A model generated the notes under the pieces. The model was not told the DNA's origin and searched no databases. It worked only from the letters and a program-made list of their open reading frames with translations. A stretch of DNA of 64,000 nt from JAXGRD01 sp040766105. Its GTDB lineage: Bacteria > Bacillota > Clostridia > Peptostreptococcales > Anaerovoracaceae. A program made the translations under genes and the position numbers. Of this stretch, positions 8,011 to 17,028 are shown piece after piece. Position 1 is the stretch's first letter, and the number at the start of each line of letters is the position of its first letter. The DNA lies in assembly GCA_040766105.1 (NCBI GenBank), contig JAXGRD010000003.1:124001-188000 (forward strand), written 5' to 3'.

Positions 8011-8679
8011 ATGGCTGTAACCGTAAGAAACCTGTCCGGAGTACAGAGGACATCCGTCTCCCTTTCCATGGATCTCTCCATGCGATTGAAGGAAGACATC
8101 CTCTCCGGACGGCTACGAAAAAACCAAAAACTCACGGAGCAATCCATCTGCGACAATTACAATGTCAGCCGTACACCGGTGCGAGAAGCATTGGTCCATT
8201 TGGAGAAGGAAGGCCTAGTAGAGAGCATCCCCAATCGGGGGTCCTTTGTGGTGGGCTTGTCGGATCAGGATTTGGAAGACATCTTAACCCTGCGAAAAAT
8301 CTATGAAGTGCAGGCAACCAGATGGGCCATTGCGCGCATTACCGAGGAAGAACTGGATCAGCTGGAGGAAAATTTTGAGTTCATGGAGTTCTATACCATG
8401 AAGGAAGATGTGGACAAGATGCTCAACATCAACCAGAACTTCCATCAGATGATCTACACCGCTTCCCACAACAGAATGCTCATGCAGATGCTGTCCTCCT
8501 ATCAGGTGTACATTCAATATGCACGAAAAAAAGCGCCCCGTGAGGACAACTATCTTTCCACCGTCCTTGAGGAGCATCGACAAATATTTGAAGCATTTAA
8601 GCGTAAGGATCCGGACGCCGGAGCCGCCGCCATGGCCATTCACATGGACCACTCGGCAGCTCGGTTCCTCGTCCGCTGA
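8011..8679 (+). CDS. GntR family regulator, FadR/FCD type
   Basis: 222 residues. A winged helix (residues 22-82) contains the recognition pattern NVSRTPVREALVHLEKEG. An FCD ligand domain (about 88-215) carries the metal-ligand histidines NFHQMIY, EEHRQIF and IHMDHS. The ATG follows the icd stop by two bases, so it belongs to the same transcript. FCD regulators usually sense carboxylates; citrate, isocitrate or 2-oxoglutarate are plausible effectors. The two TTGTATACA palindromes at the operon promoter are the likely binding sites, giving autoregulation. Confidence 0.88.
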   Translation: MAVTVRNLSGVQRTSVSLSMDLSMRLKEDILSGRLRKNQKLTEQSICDNYNVSRTPVREALVHLEKEGLVESIPNRGSFVVGLSDQDLEDILTLRKIYEVQATRWAIARITEEELDQLEENFEFMEFYTMKEDVDKMLNINQNFHQMIYTASHNRMLMQMLSSYQVYIQYARKKAPREDNYLSTVLEEHRQIFEAFKRKDPDAGAAAMAIHMDHSAARFLVR

Positions 8680-8687
8680 CGACCGTC

Positions 8688-9998
8688 TTAGGGATAGAGT
8701 TCCCTTTCACACTTTTCATAGCAGACTTCCGTAGGCGTCAGGTTCTTATCCTCCGCTTCTTGCAGTACCTCCCAAGTTTTGGCAGGTACTGTTTTTTTCA
8801 ACTTTTCCTCCACGGTCTCCTTGCTTCCGTCAAAGAAGTATTCTTCCGCCATGCACATAATGCCGCCGCCGTTGTGCCACCACTCCGCTTCGTATAGGAT
8901 TCCTCTTTCCTTTATTTTGCCGGCCATCCTGTACTCATCTTCTCGGGTCTCCGCAGCCAACTGATTGTTGGCCGCGCCCCAGATATATTGGTATTTCAAA
9001 CTATCGATCATCTCTTCTCGGATCACTCCGCCGCCGCCACAGGGGCATAGAATATCCCCTTCTTGATGGATTGCTTCATCGTAGAAAATCTCCGGTACAC
9101 CTTGTTTTCCGGCACCGGGATGTCGCACCGCCAAGGTCACCTTCGCTTTTTCCGCTAAGAGATGCTTCAGCAAGGGTCTTCCCACGCTGCCATGTCCCAT
9201 GAGGACAATCTTCTTCCCCTCCAAGGGAAACTCCTTCTTTCCCTCTCGAAACTCTACCGCGGCTTTCATAGAGAGAAGAATACCCAAAGCGGTGGCATCC
9301 CCCGGTGCTCCCACCTTTGCGGAATTCCCCCCGACAAAGAGCTTGGAATACCCAAAGTGCTTCACCGCATCGCTCAGCTCTATGGAAAGGTTCATATCCG
9401 GTGCGGTGATTACATGGCTTTGATCTGTGACATAGGCCAAGAAACCAAGGACTTCTCGGTTGGTCAAGTCCGGTTCCTCCATCTGCACCAACAGCTTGCT
9501 TCCCCCTGTCGGCAGGTCAATTGCCGCTGCCTTATAGCTCATGGCTGAGCCTAACTTTATTCCGTCTTCAATAATCTCCCACTCACTTTTTCCAGGCAAA
9601 TGTCTGCGGATACCGCCTAAAGTTTTGCCCCAGGCTTTATTGTGAATCCCTCTGGTTCTGTTGTGGTCGAAGGCAATGAGCTTGATATCATACTTAGGAT
9701 AGTCATAGAAGTCCACACCGAAATACTTGTATTCTCGCATCAATGTGAGAAGGTCGGAAAATCTCTCGTATGTTCCCTCTTCCTTCATTTTATCCACCAG
9801 TGCTTCACCTGCCACGAATACACTGTGGTCGCTCAAAAAACTTCCTGCAAAAAAATCCACATTGTATCGGGAAAAGTCCCTATCCTCTTCCCATTCCTTC
9901 AATGCAAGGTACTCCATCTCATCGGTTTTGTAGTCGTACCTGATTTTTAGAGTGGTCAGATGGTTGCTTCTCAAAAAAGAAAAAATGTCTGTGTTCAT
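8688..9998 (-). CDS. Glu/Leu/Phe/Val dehydrogenase family protein
   Basis: 436 residues resembling NAD-dependent leucine/valine dehydrogenases. Visible motifs are MSYKAAAIDLPTGGSK (both active-site lysines of the family), APDMNLS with the catalytic Asp position, and the nucleotide motif GHGSVG near residue 277. An N-terminal stretch of about 100 residues before this is longer than in leucine dehydrogenase, and the catalytic loop differs, so the substrate is uncertain. GGAGG precedes the ATG. It is convergent with gntR, with only eight bases between stops and no visible terminator. A role in branched-chain amino acid or related deamination fits the other amino acid genes here. Confidence 0.82.
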   Translation of the reverse strand: MNTDIFSFLRSNHLTTLKIRYDYKTDEMEYLALKEWEEDRDFSRYNVDFFAGSFLSDHSVFVAGEALVDKMKEEGTYERFSDLLTLMREYKYFGVDFYDYPKYDIKLIAFDHNRTRGIHNKAWGKTLGGIRRHLPGKSEWEIIEDGIKLGSAMSYKAAAIDLPTGGSKLLVQMEEPDLTNREVLGFLAYVTDQSHVITAPDMNLSIELSDAVKHFGYSKLFVGGNSAKVGAPGDATALGILLSMKAAVEFREGKKEFPLEGKKIVLMGHGSVGRPLLKHLLAEKAKVTLAVRHPGAGKQGVPEIFYDEAIHQEGDILCPCGGGGVIREEMIDSLKYQYIWGAANNQLAAETREDEYRMAGKIKERGILYEAEWWHNGGGIMCMAEEYFFDGSKETVEEKLKKTVPAKTWEVLQEAEDKNLTPTEVCYEKCERELYP

Positions 9999-10107
9999 GG
10001 GTCACCTCCTATTTTGTATATTATACCTCAAAAAATGTGATTAAAGTTGAGGAAATGGGGTAATTGTTTTTTACATGCCCATGAGAGGCATATTTTTAAG
10101 AGATTCG

Positions 10108-10123
10108 GTTAGCATATGCTAAC
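10108..10123. promoter_or_regulatory. Perfect 16-bp palindrome, candidate operator
   Basis: GTTAGCATATGCTAAC lies 27 bases before the DUF438 gene ATG, near the expected transcription start. The size and symmetry suit a dimeric regulator; which one is unknown. Confidence 0.5.
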
Positions 10124-10150
10124 TTCATCGGAGAGACGGAGGTGAATAGG

Positions 10151-11215
10151 ATGAAAGGTAACAAGGATTTAGAACGAGCCAGGTTGTTGAAGGATCTTCT
10201 CGTAAGGCTGGAAACCGAAGAAGATCGGGATGCCATTCAGGAAGATTTCAATAAGAACTTTGGGACGGTTTCCGCACAGGAAATTGCTGCCGCTGAGCAA
10301 CTGCTGATGGAAGAAGGAACCCAGACCCAAGAAATCGGCGAACTGTGTAAGCTCCACGCAACCATGTTCGAGGACGCCATCGAAAAGGTAGACATGGAAG
10401 ATGCTTGGGTGCCGGGTCATCCTATGGGTATGATTGAGGCGGAAAACATCGGCCTGGAAAAGTTTTTGACAGAAACCATCAGACCGCTCGTTAGGGAAAG
10501 AACCTCTGAGAAGGGATTGCTGGATGGCTTAGTGGATCTGCGAAAGGTTTTGAGTCACTACGATAAGAAGGACAATCTGCTCTTCCCATATTTGGAACAA
10601 GCAGGGATTACCGGCCCCTCCACGGTGATGTGGGAAAACGAAACCAAGAACAAGAGAGCCTTGTCCAAGGCCATCCGCACCTTAAAACAGGGTGAGTTGA
10701 ATTGGGAAGAGTTGGAAAACCTCATTGAAGATTTAGAGGGCATGATTTCACTGGAGCGAGAAATTCTCACGCCTATGGTCATGGAGCACATCTCGGCGGA
10801 GGATTGGGTCCTCATCGCCGAAGAAGCATTGGATATGGGATACGTCTTCTTAGACGGTCAGGAAGGCTACGCCCTCTCCGATGCCAACACTTGGGTCTTG
10901 GAGCGCAAAGGCATGGTGCCGGAGCTTTCCACCCCCGGTGAGATAAAATTGCCCACCGGCTCCTTCACAAACAGACAGTTGCGTGCCGTGTTGAACAACA
11001 TGGACTTAGACATTACCGTCATCGATGCTGATGACAAGGTGATTTATTACAACGAAATGAAGCCAAGGTACTTTTCCAGAACTCGATCCATCATCGGCCG
11101 CGATTTGGACCTTTGCCATCCGCCTCAGGTTCTTCCCATGGTACGAAAGCTTGTGGACGACTTGAAATCCAAGAAGCGCACTGAGGCAAGTTTTTCCTTC
11201 CCCCAAGGAGAGTGA
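10151..11215 (+). CDS. DUF438 / hemerythrin-like / PAS protein, cut short by in-frame TGA
   Basis: The ATG at 10151 has GGAGG eight bases upstream. The 354 residues contain a DUF438 domain (about 5-80), a helical hemerythrin-like domain with HATMFED, HPMG, LSHYDKKDNLLFPYLE and MVMEHISAEDW metal-type histidines (about 85-230), and the first part of a PAS domain (from about 280). It stops at TGA 11213-11215 in the middle of the PAS domain. The same frame continues without another stop to 11611 with the expected rest of the protein. So this is either a nonsense-mutated gene, a sequencing error, or a recoded TGA. Intact family members are thought to sense oxygen, NO or redox state. Confidence 0.8.
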   Translation: MKGNKDLERARLLKDLLVRLETEEDRDAIQEDFNKNFGTVSAQEIAAAEQLLMEEGTQTQEIGELCKLHATMFEDAIEKVDMEDAWVPGHPMGMIEAENIGLEKFLTETIRPLVRERTSEKGLLDGLVDLRKVLSHYDKKDNLLFPYLEQAGITGPSTVMWENETKNKRALSKAIRTLKQGELNWEELENLIEDLEGMISLEREILTPMVMEHISAEDWVLIAEEALDMGYVFLDGQEGYALSDANTWVLERKGMVPELSTPGEIKLPTGSFTNRQLRAVLNNMDLDITVIDADDKVIYYNEMKPRYFSRTRSIIGRDLDLCHPPQVLPMVRKLVDDLKSKKRTEASFSFPQGE

Positions 11216-11611
11216 CTCCTTCTTGCCCACTATGTGGGTCTCTACGATGGCGACGAGTATATCGGCTGCTTGGAGAGAGTGCAGGATTTACGACCCCTTG
11301 AGGAATACTTCGGCGAACGGCCAAAGGTGGCGGAAGAAAAAATCGCACCTTCGGCACGGCTGGATGCCACCGAGGAAGATATTGCAAACCCAAGGGAAAT
11401 CACCTTGAACATGAAGTTGAATACTCTTCTAAAGGAGTATCCGGAGGCCTTCGACTTGCTTCTCAGCCTGTCTCCGGCCTACAAAAAACTCACCGACCCG
11501 GTCATGTGCAAGACCATGGGAACCGTGGCCAGCATCAAGATGATTGCCGGCCGAGGGGGCTACGACCCGGAAGAATTGCTTGCAATCTTGAAGGAGAAGT
11601 TGGAAAAATAG
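11216..11611 (+). pseudogene. Remainder of the DUF438 gene: PAS end and DUF1858
   Basis: This continues the frame of the upstream part directly after TGA 11213-11215. Residues LLLAHYVGLYDGDEYIGCLE complete the PAS fold, and the final 65 residues (from ITLNMKLNTLLKEYPE to the end) are a DUF1858 domain. The only internal start is GTG at 11234, with no Shine-Dalgarno sequence, so independent translation is unlikely. The family places an aromatic residue at about the TGA position, which suggests an original TGG; that alignment is from memory. Confidence 0.75.
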
Positions 11612-11839
11612 TTTGGTAGTTTTAAAGTCTTCCAATGTATACCTCATGTTTCCCTCTCTTTCTCTAAATCATAATACTACATTTCTATAAATGCTCCACC
11701 GGACAATGATACTTCAAACAAATCGCAATATTGGGCATGAATGTTAGGAGTATTGCCCTCCTTTCAGGCCAATATAGGGTCATTTCCGGGTTTGAAGAGA
11801 ACAATCCGGGAAAATACTTATCACAAAATCGGTGAAGTG

Positions 11840-11885
11840 ACCAAGTTGTTGTAACTTACTTACAACAACTTGGTCGTTTCTTTAT
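11840..11885 (+). terminator. Strong 15-bp hairpin, likely terminator
   Basis: A perfect 15-bp stem (ACCAAGTTGTTGTAA / TTACAACAACTTGGT) with loop CTTAC is followed by CGTTTCTTTATT. It lies 230 bases after the DUF438 gene. Confidence 0.7.
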
Positions 11886-11914
11886 TGATGTTTGAATTTT
11901 AGCTGTTCCACAAG

Positions 11915-11940
11915 GAAAAACCGGGGCGCGCCCCGGTTTC
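11915..11940 (-). terminator. clpB terminator
   Basis: AAACCGGGG-CGCG-CCCCGGTTT hairpin followed on the minus strand by TTTTTCC, 16 bases after the clpB stop. Confidence 0.9.
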
Positions 11941-11955
11941 CCATTATACTTTTCC

Positions 11956-14562
11956 TTATTCCGCCTTCCTGTCGGCAGCGGTAAACTCCTGCTCTTCTCC
12001 CTTAGCGTCGATGGTGATTTCCTGTCCGTCTTGGATGTCACCTCGAATGATTCGCTCTGCAATGCCGGTTTCGATATACTTCTGAAGGTACCGCTTCACC
12101 GGTCGCGCACCGTAGATCGGCGAGTAGGCCTCTCTGGTGATCAGCTTCTTGCTGGCATCGGTAAACTTCACGGTGATGCCTCTCTCGGCCAACTTCTCCT
12201 CCAAGCCCTTCATGGAGATGTCGATGATCTGGCCGATTTGTTCTTCTGTCAGAGGCGAGAAGACCACGATGTCGTCGATTCGGTTGATGAACTCGGGGCG
12301 GAAGTGTTTCTTCATTTCTTCCTCGACCTGTTCCTTCACTGCTTCGTCGATGGTTCCGTCTTCCTTGATGTTCTCGGTCAAGTAGATGCTGCCGATGTTG
12401 GAGGTCATAATGACCAAGGTATTCTTGAAGTTCACGGTTCGTCCTTGGTTGTCCGTCAGTCGTCCGTCATCCAAAAGCTGCAACAAGATGTTAAAGACAT
12501 CCGGGTGGGCTTTTTCAATTTCATCGAAGAGGATGACGCTGTAGGGCTTTCTTCTCACTGCTTCTGTCAGCTGACCGCCTTCGTCATAGCCCACATATCC
12601 GGGAGGCGCTCCTACCAATCTGGATACGGAGTGCTTTTCCATGTACTCGGACATATCGATTCGGATCATGTTCTTCTCCGAGTCGAAGAGAGCTTCGCTC
12701 AGTGCTTTTGCCAGCTCCGTCTTACCCACTCCGGTGGGCCCCAGGAAGACGAAGGAACCCAAGGGTCTGTTCTCGTTGGAGAGACCTGATCTGGCGCGCA
12801 AAATCGCCTCTGAGACGGCTTTTACCGCGTCGTCTTGTCCTACGACCCTCTTGTGAAGAATCTCAGGCAAGCGAAGGATTTTTTCTCGCTCGCTCTCAAC
12901 CAGTTTGCTTACCGGAATACCGGTCCACTTGGAAACTACATCGGCGATTTCCTCTTCGGTAACCTCTTCCTTGAGAAGTCTCTTTTCCTTGGCCTCTTCC
13001 TCCAACTCCAAGTCTTCCTTCAGCTTGGCCTCCAACTGGGGTAGGCTGCCGTACTTCAACTGAGCCAGTTTTTCCAAATCATAGGCTCGCTCTGCCTCTT
13101 CAATCTGTAGCTTGATTTCCTCTATTTGTTCCTTGGTACCCTTTACTTCGCCAATGGCCCTCTTCTCGCTTTCCCACTGGGCACGCATTCCTGCGTTTTC
13201 TTCCTTCAGCTCGGAAAGTTCCTTTTCTATATTTTCAAGGCGCTTGGCGGATACGCCGTCCTCTTCCTTGCTCAATGCCTGCTTTTCAATTTCCAATTGC
13301 ATGATTTTTCGCGAGATCTGGTCCAGTTCCGCCGGCATGCTGTCAATTTCTGTTCGAATCTTAGAGGCCGCCTCGTCCATGAGGTCGATGGCCTTATCGG
13401 GAAGATAGCGGTCGCTGATATATCGATCCGAAAGGGTTGCGCAGGCTATCAAGGCGTTGTCTGTGATTCTTACGCCGTGGTGGATTTCAAACCGTTCCTT
13501 TAGTCCACGCAGAATGGAAATGGTGTCTTCCACCGTGGGTTGGTCAACCAAGATCTTTTGAAAACGTCTCTCCAGCGCCGCGTCCTTCTCGATGTACTTT
13601 CGGTATTCATCAAGGGTGGTGGCACCGATACAGTGGAGCTCTCCCCTTGCCAGTTTTGGCTTGAGAAGATTGCCCGCATCCATGGAGCCTTCCGTCTTGC
13701 CGGCACCCACGATGTTGTGAATCTCGTCGATAAAGAGGATGATCCTTCCTTCCGACTGTTCGATTTCACTGAGTACCGCTTTCAAACGCTCTTCAAACTC
13801 CCCTCTGAACTTGGCACCTGCAATGAGGGCACCCATGTCCAGGGCATAGATGGTTTTATCCTTCAATCCTTCGGGAACGTCTCCGCTGAGGATTCTCTGT
13901 GCCAATCCTTCTACGACAGCAGTTTTACCTACGCCGGGTTCTCCAATGAGAACGGGATTGTTCTTGGTACGGCGTGACAGGATTTGGATGGTGTGACGAA
14001 TCTCCTCGTCTCTGCCGATGACCGGATCCAGCTTGCCGTCCCTAGCCATCTCCACCAGGTCTCTGCCGTACTTCTCCAAAGCTTCGTATTTTTCTTCCGG
14101 GTTCTGGGTGGTCACACGCTGATTTCCCCTGACGCTTTCCAGCGCCTTGAGAAAGTTTTCCTTGTTGATGCCATACTTGCTGAAGATCTTGGCACTGGGG
14201 GTCCCCTTCTCTTCCAGCATGGCAATATAAATATGCTCCACGCTGACATACTCGTCCTTAAACTCCTCCGCAATCTTCTCGCCGCGAAGAAGAATTTGAT
14301 TCAATCTCCTTGTGGAATACATATTGTCACCGCCACCGGATACCTTGGGCAGTTTTTCCATTTCGCCCTGCAAATCACCGATAATCTTCGCCGGCTCAAT
14401 CTCCATGTACTTCATCAGTTTAGGAATGAGACCGTCCTGCTGCATCATCAGTGCCAAGTGCAAATGTTCTACATCCAACTGCTGATGGCCTTCCGATATG
14501 GCTATGTTTTGGCAATCAATAATTGCTTCTTGTGCCTTCTGTGTATATTTTTCAAGATTCAT
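11956..14562 (-). CDS. clpB: ATP-dependent disaggregase ClpB
   Basis: 868 residues, full length. Clp N domain repeats (1-145); first AAA+ module with GEPGVGKT (Lys213) and LFIDEIHNIVG; a long coiled-coil middle domain (about 400-530) that marks ClpB rather than ClpC or ClpA; second AAA+ module with GPTGVGKTEL and ILFDEIEKAHPDV; ClpB C-terminal domain. There is no ClpP-binding IGF/L-type loop apparent. It works with DnaK/DnaJ to dissolve aggregates in the cytoplasm. AGGAGG precedes the ATG. A CIRCE element upstream predicts HrcA control and heat induction. Confidence 0.97.
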   Translation of the reverse strand: MNLEKYTQKAQEAIIDCQNIAISEGHQQLDVEHLHLALMMQQDGLIPKLMKYMEIEPAKIIGDLQGEMEKLPKVSGGGDNMYSTRRLNQILLRGEKIAEEFKDEYVSVEHIYIAMLEEKGTPSAKIFSKYGINKENFLKALESVRGNQRVTTQNPEEKYEALEKYGRDLVEMARDGKLDPVIGRDEEIRHTIQILSRRTKNNPVLIGEPGVGKTAVVEGLAQRILSGDVPEGLKDKTIYALDMGALIAGAKFRGEFEERLKAVLSEIEQSEGRIILFIDEIHNIVGAGKTEGSMDAGNLLKPKLARGELHCIGATTLDEYRKYIEKDAALERRFQKILVDQPTVEDTISILRGLKERFEIHHGVRITDNALIACATLSDRYISDRYLPDKAIDLMDEAASKIRTEIDSMPAELDQISRKIMQLEIEKQALSKEEDGVSAKRLENIEKELSELKEENAGMRAQWESEKRAIGEVKGTKEQIEEIKLQIEEAERAYDLEKLAQLKYGSLPQLEAKLKEDLELEEEAKEKRLLKEEVTEEEIADVVSKWTGIPVSKLVESEREKILRLPEILHKRVVGQDDAVKAVSEAILRARSGLSNENRPLGSFVFLGPTGVGKTELAKALSEALFDSEKNMIRIDMSEYMEKHSVSRLVGAPPGYVGYDEGGQLTEAVRRKPYSVILFDEIEKAHPDVFNILLQLLDDGRLTDNQGRTVNFKNTLVIMTSNIGSIYLTENIKEDGTIDEAVKEQVEEEMKKHFRPEFINRIDDIVVFSPLTEEQIGQIIDISMKGLEEKLAERGITVKFTDASKKLITREAYSPIYGARPVKRYLQKYIETGIAERIIRGDIQDGQEITIDAKGEEQEFTAADRKAE

Positions 14563-14600
14563 AGTGAATCACCTCCTGTTTTTGTTCTACATACAACTAT

Positions 14601-14628
14601 ATTCTACCACTTCCAAACAAAAAGTAAA
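14601..14628 (-). promoter_or_regulatory. Probable clpB promoter
   Basis: Minus strand TTTACT (14628-14623), 16-base spacer, TAGAAT (14606-14601), about 40 bases before the ATG and just downstream of CIRCE. Confidence 0.5.
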
Positions 14629-14635
14629 CAGTTTT

Positions 14636-14662
14636 TTAGCACTCAATGGTAAAGAGTGCTGA
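14636..14662 (-). promoter_or_regulatory. CIRCE element (HrcA operator)
   Basis: TTAGCACTC-N9-GAGTGCTGA matches the CIRCE consensus TTAGCACTC-N9-GAGTGCTAA except one base. It lies about 75 bases upstream of clpB, next to the proposed -35 box. Confidence 0.92.
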
Positions 14663-14673
14663 TAATTTTTCGC

Positions 14674-14704
14674 AAAAAAGAACCGCCTCTCCCAGAGACG
14701 GTCC
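14674..14704 (-). terminator. Terminator of the amidase operon
   Basis: On the minus strand an imperfect hairpin (ACCG-TCTC with GAGA-GG-CGGT) is followed by TTCTTTTTT, 18 bases after the amidase stop. Confidence 0.75.
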
Positions 14705-14721
14705 TGAACTATATTGCAATC

Positions 14722-17010
14722 TTATTTTAAGGTAACATGTTTGGCTTGAATGTAGCCGTACTTCCCATTGGTATAGACCTTATACCATTTCGCGCCGTTG
14801 GCTCCTGTATAGAGTCCGTTAAGCTTGATTGTGATTCCCGCCTTAAACCGTCCGATACCCGGTGCTCCCGAATAAAGGGTGGAGCGAACAATCATCTCGA
14901 TATTGGTCACTGCCAGCTTAGAGGGAGAATATCCTGTGTAAGTCAGGAAGGTCACATTTTTTGCCAAGATGTAACCGTACTTTCCGTTGGTGTAAACCTT
15001 ATACCACTTTACACCGGCACTGGTTGTGTACAAGCCGTTGAGCTTTAATATTGTTCCCACACGGAAGGTGCCGATGCCCACCGATGTTGCCGACGGCTTG
15101 GAATATACCGTCATCCCCGTGAGAGCCAAGCTCAGCTTCGAGGGAGAGTATGCCGTATAGGTTGCTGCAGGTGCCGGTGGCGCGGGCGGTGCAGGGGGTG
15201 AAACCTCTACAGGCTTCAGGTTGACTTCCCTTTTCAGCACATAACCGGTCTGCTTGTTAGTAATAACCTTATACCACTGGACACCGTCGCTTCCCGTATA
15301 GAGACCATTCAGTTTTATGGATGTGTCCTTACGGAAGGTCCCGATTCCTACAGACCTTTCCGAAGTGGTAGATCGAACAATCATGCGCTTGGAAGTATAA
15401 CCCACAATGGAAGGCGAATAACCGATATATTTGGCAGCCTGTGTCGTAGCGTTCACCAGCTTCACATCCTTCTCGGGGATATAGCAGTATTGATTGTTGG
15501 TATAAATCTTATACCAACTCTTTCCATTGTAATCAACCACTACGCCGTCCAACTTTATGGTCAGTCCGGGGGATAAATTGGAAATTATGCCTGCATAGTC
15601 GGAGGGGCTCTTTCTCACCTTTATCCCTGTCAAAGTGACCCCTAGTCTCTTGGGAGAATAGGTTGTTGTTGTGGTGGTTTCCTTTACGGTTAATCCATAA
15701 TGGCTTGCAAGGACAGCAGCCTCTGCAACAGCAAGACGCCTTAGACCCGCGTCTGTTAGTAAATAGTTCCTTGCCGCTGTATTAGAATGGAAGGAGTGCT
15801 CCAAAATCACTGCAGGAGTATCTACACTGGCAGCACCACGGATGACACCGTACCAGTCTCTTCCATCGCTCTGCTTCTTCGTCCATAATTGATACTTATT
15901 GTTGGTCCCCATTGTGGTTTGAACCACGGAGGCTAATTTGGTCCCAATCGGCGCCGCCTTAGCATATAGGGCATCCCCTGAGGAAACGATGGACAATGGA
16001 TAGTCTATGCTCCCATACTCCGTCCAGTTGGAATGAAGAGAGATGAGAAGGTCATAACCTTGTGACATCTGCCCTCTGCCATAGACGGCGGGAGTCTCTG
16101 AAACAGAGTTCTTGGTCATATCCACCACAAAACCCGCATACTTGGACAGTTCATCCTTCATATAGTTGGCCAGCAACCACATGCGCTCATGTTCTTTGTA
16201 TGTCCCAACTTGATTGACTTCTGTGGAGCCATGACCGGGGTCCAACATGATGTAGACGGATCTGGGGACAAAGTCCACTTCGATTTTTTGATTTGCGGTG
16301 ATATTTGTCAGGGTCAGCTGGTTTTCCTTCCCCTTGTATTCACCGTTGACGATGACACTCTTTACTTCATATCCTTCAGCGGGAGTAACATCCAACACAA
16401 GCGTGCTGCCATAGACAGCCTTTTTATTGCTTGGAGTAACTGTCCCACCTACGGTGGAAGCTGTCCCGTTTAACTTGGTGGTGCTGGTGACGGAAAACTC
16501 TTTATCACCTACGGTAATGGATTTGGCCGTCTGCCAAGCAGCAGGCGCAATCACCAATTCCACCGGTACCTTAATCGTACCGGAAACCGCAAGTGCTTCC
16601 GCAACAGTTGAATGGTTGGTAATGGTTCCCTTTCGCAGATTGAGCGTCTTGCCGGTCCCCACTTGTATCAGGGCACCATCCACGGTACCGCTGATGGTGA
16701 AGCCGTTAAAATCCAAGGTAATGTTCTTATTTATCATTCCCGTTTCGTTGACACCGTCTATCGTAACATCGCTCTGCAATTGAATGATGTCTTCTACGGC
16801 ATCGCTGTCATTGACCATTTCCAAGGCAGCATCTAAGGTGGGGTATGCAGTGCCGTTGTAGGTAACCATATCTGCTTTTATTTCAGCAGCCTGTTGCGGT
16901 GCCGGCGGTGTCGTCTCGCCGTAGGCCATTGTCATGGGCATCAGCGTCATGATCATCACCATGACCAGTGCCAGACAGACCGAACGAATTCTCATTTTCT
17001 TCTTTTCCAT
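14722..17010 (-). CDS. Secreted N-acetylmuramoyl-L-alanine amidase with SH3-like repeats
   Basis: 762 residues. Signal peptide 1-31 (basic start, hydrophobic core, MAYGE). Residues about 40-170 resemble a beta-helix or pectin-lyase-like stretch, followed by an InlB-type repeat (GGTVTPSNKKAVYGSTL). Residues about 250-440 form an Amidase_3 domain: zinc ligands in DPGHGS, KEHE and SLHSN, catalytic Glu in ILEHSFHSN. Four SH3-like repeats of about 70 residues follow (YSPKRLGV, YSPSIVGY, YSPSKLSL, YSPSKLAV starts), with a Pro/Ala linker after the second. The enzyme should cleave the glycan-peptide bond of peptidoglycan, with the repeats binding the wall. AGGAAGG precedes the ATG. It is the last gene behind cls and the site-2 protease. 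Confidence 0.92.
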   Translation of the reverse strand: MEKKKMRIRSVCLALVMVMIMTLMPMTMAYGETTPPAPQQAAEIKADMVTYNGTAYPTLDAALEMVNDSDAVEDIIQLQSDVTIDGVNETGMINKNITLDFNGFTISGTVDGALIQVGTGKTLNLRKGTITNHSTVAEALAVSGTIKVPVELVIAPAAWQTAKSITVGDKEFSVTSTTKLNGTASTVGGTVTPSNKKAVYGSTLVLDVTPAEGYEVKSVIVNGEYKGKENQLTLTNITANQKIEVDFVPRSVYIMLDPGHGSTEVNQVGTYKEHERMWLLANYMKDELSKYAGFVVDMTKNSVSETPAVYGRGQMSQGYDLLISLHSNWTEYGSIDYPLSIVSSGDALYAKAAPIGTKLASVVQTTMGTNNKYQLWTKKQSDGRDWYGVIRGAASVDTPAVILEHSFHSNTAARNYLLTDAGLRRLAVAEAAVLASHYGLTVKETTTTTTYSPKRLGVTLTGIKVRKSPSDYAGIISNLSPGLTIKLDGVVVDYNGKSWYKIYTNNQYCYIPEKDVKLVNATTQAAKYIGYSPSIVGYTSKRMIVRSTTSERSVGIGTFRKDTSIKLNGLYTGSDGVQWYKVITNKQTGYVLKREVNLKPVEVSPPAPPAPPAPAATYTAYSPSKLSLALTGMTVYSKPSATSVGIGTFRVGTILKLNGLYTTSAGVKWYKVYTNGKYGYILAKNVTFLTYTGYSPSKLAVTNIEMIVRSTLYSGAPGIGRFKAGITIKLNGLYTGANGAKWYKVYTNGKYGYIQAKHVTLK

Positions 17011-17028
17011 TTTTCCTTCCTCTTTTTA

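Larger units (their letters stand above)
11612..11955. other. Intergenic region between DUF438 gene and clpB
   Basis: 344 bases with no gene. It holds a strong plus-strand hairpin (11840-11874), the clpB terminator (11915-11940), and between 11730 and 11840 a patch with short self-complementary stretches (TTCCGG near 11787, CCGGGAA near 11808). A small RNA ending at the 11840 hairpin is possible but not demonstrated. Confidence 0.4.
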
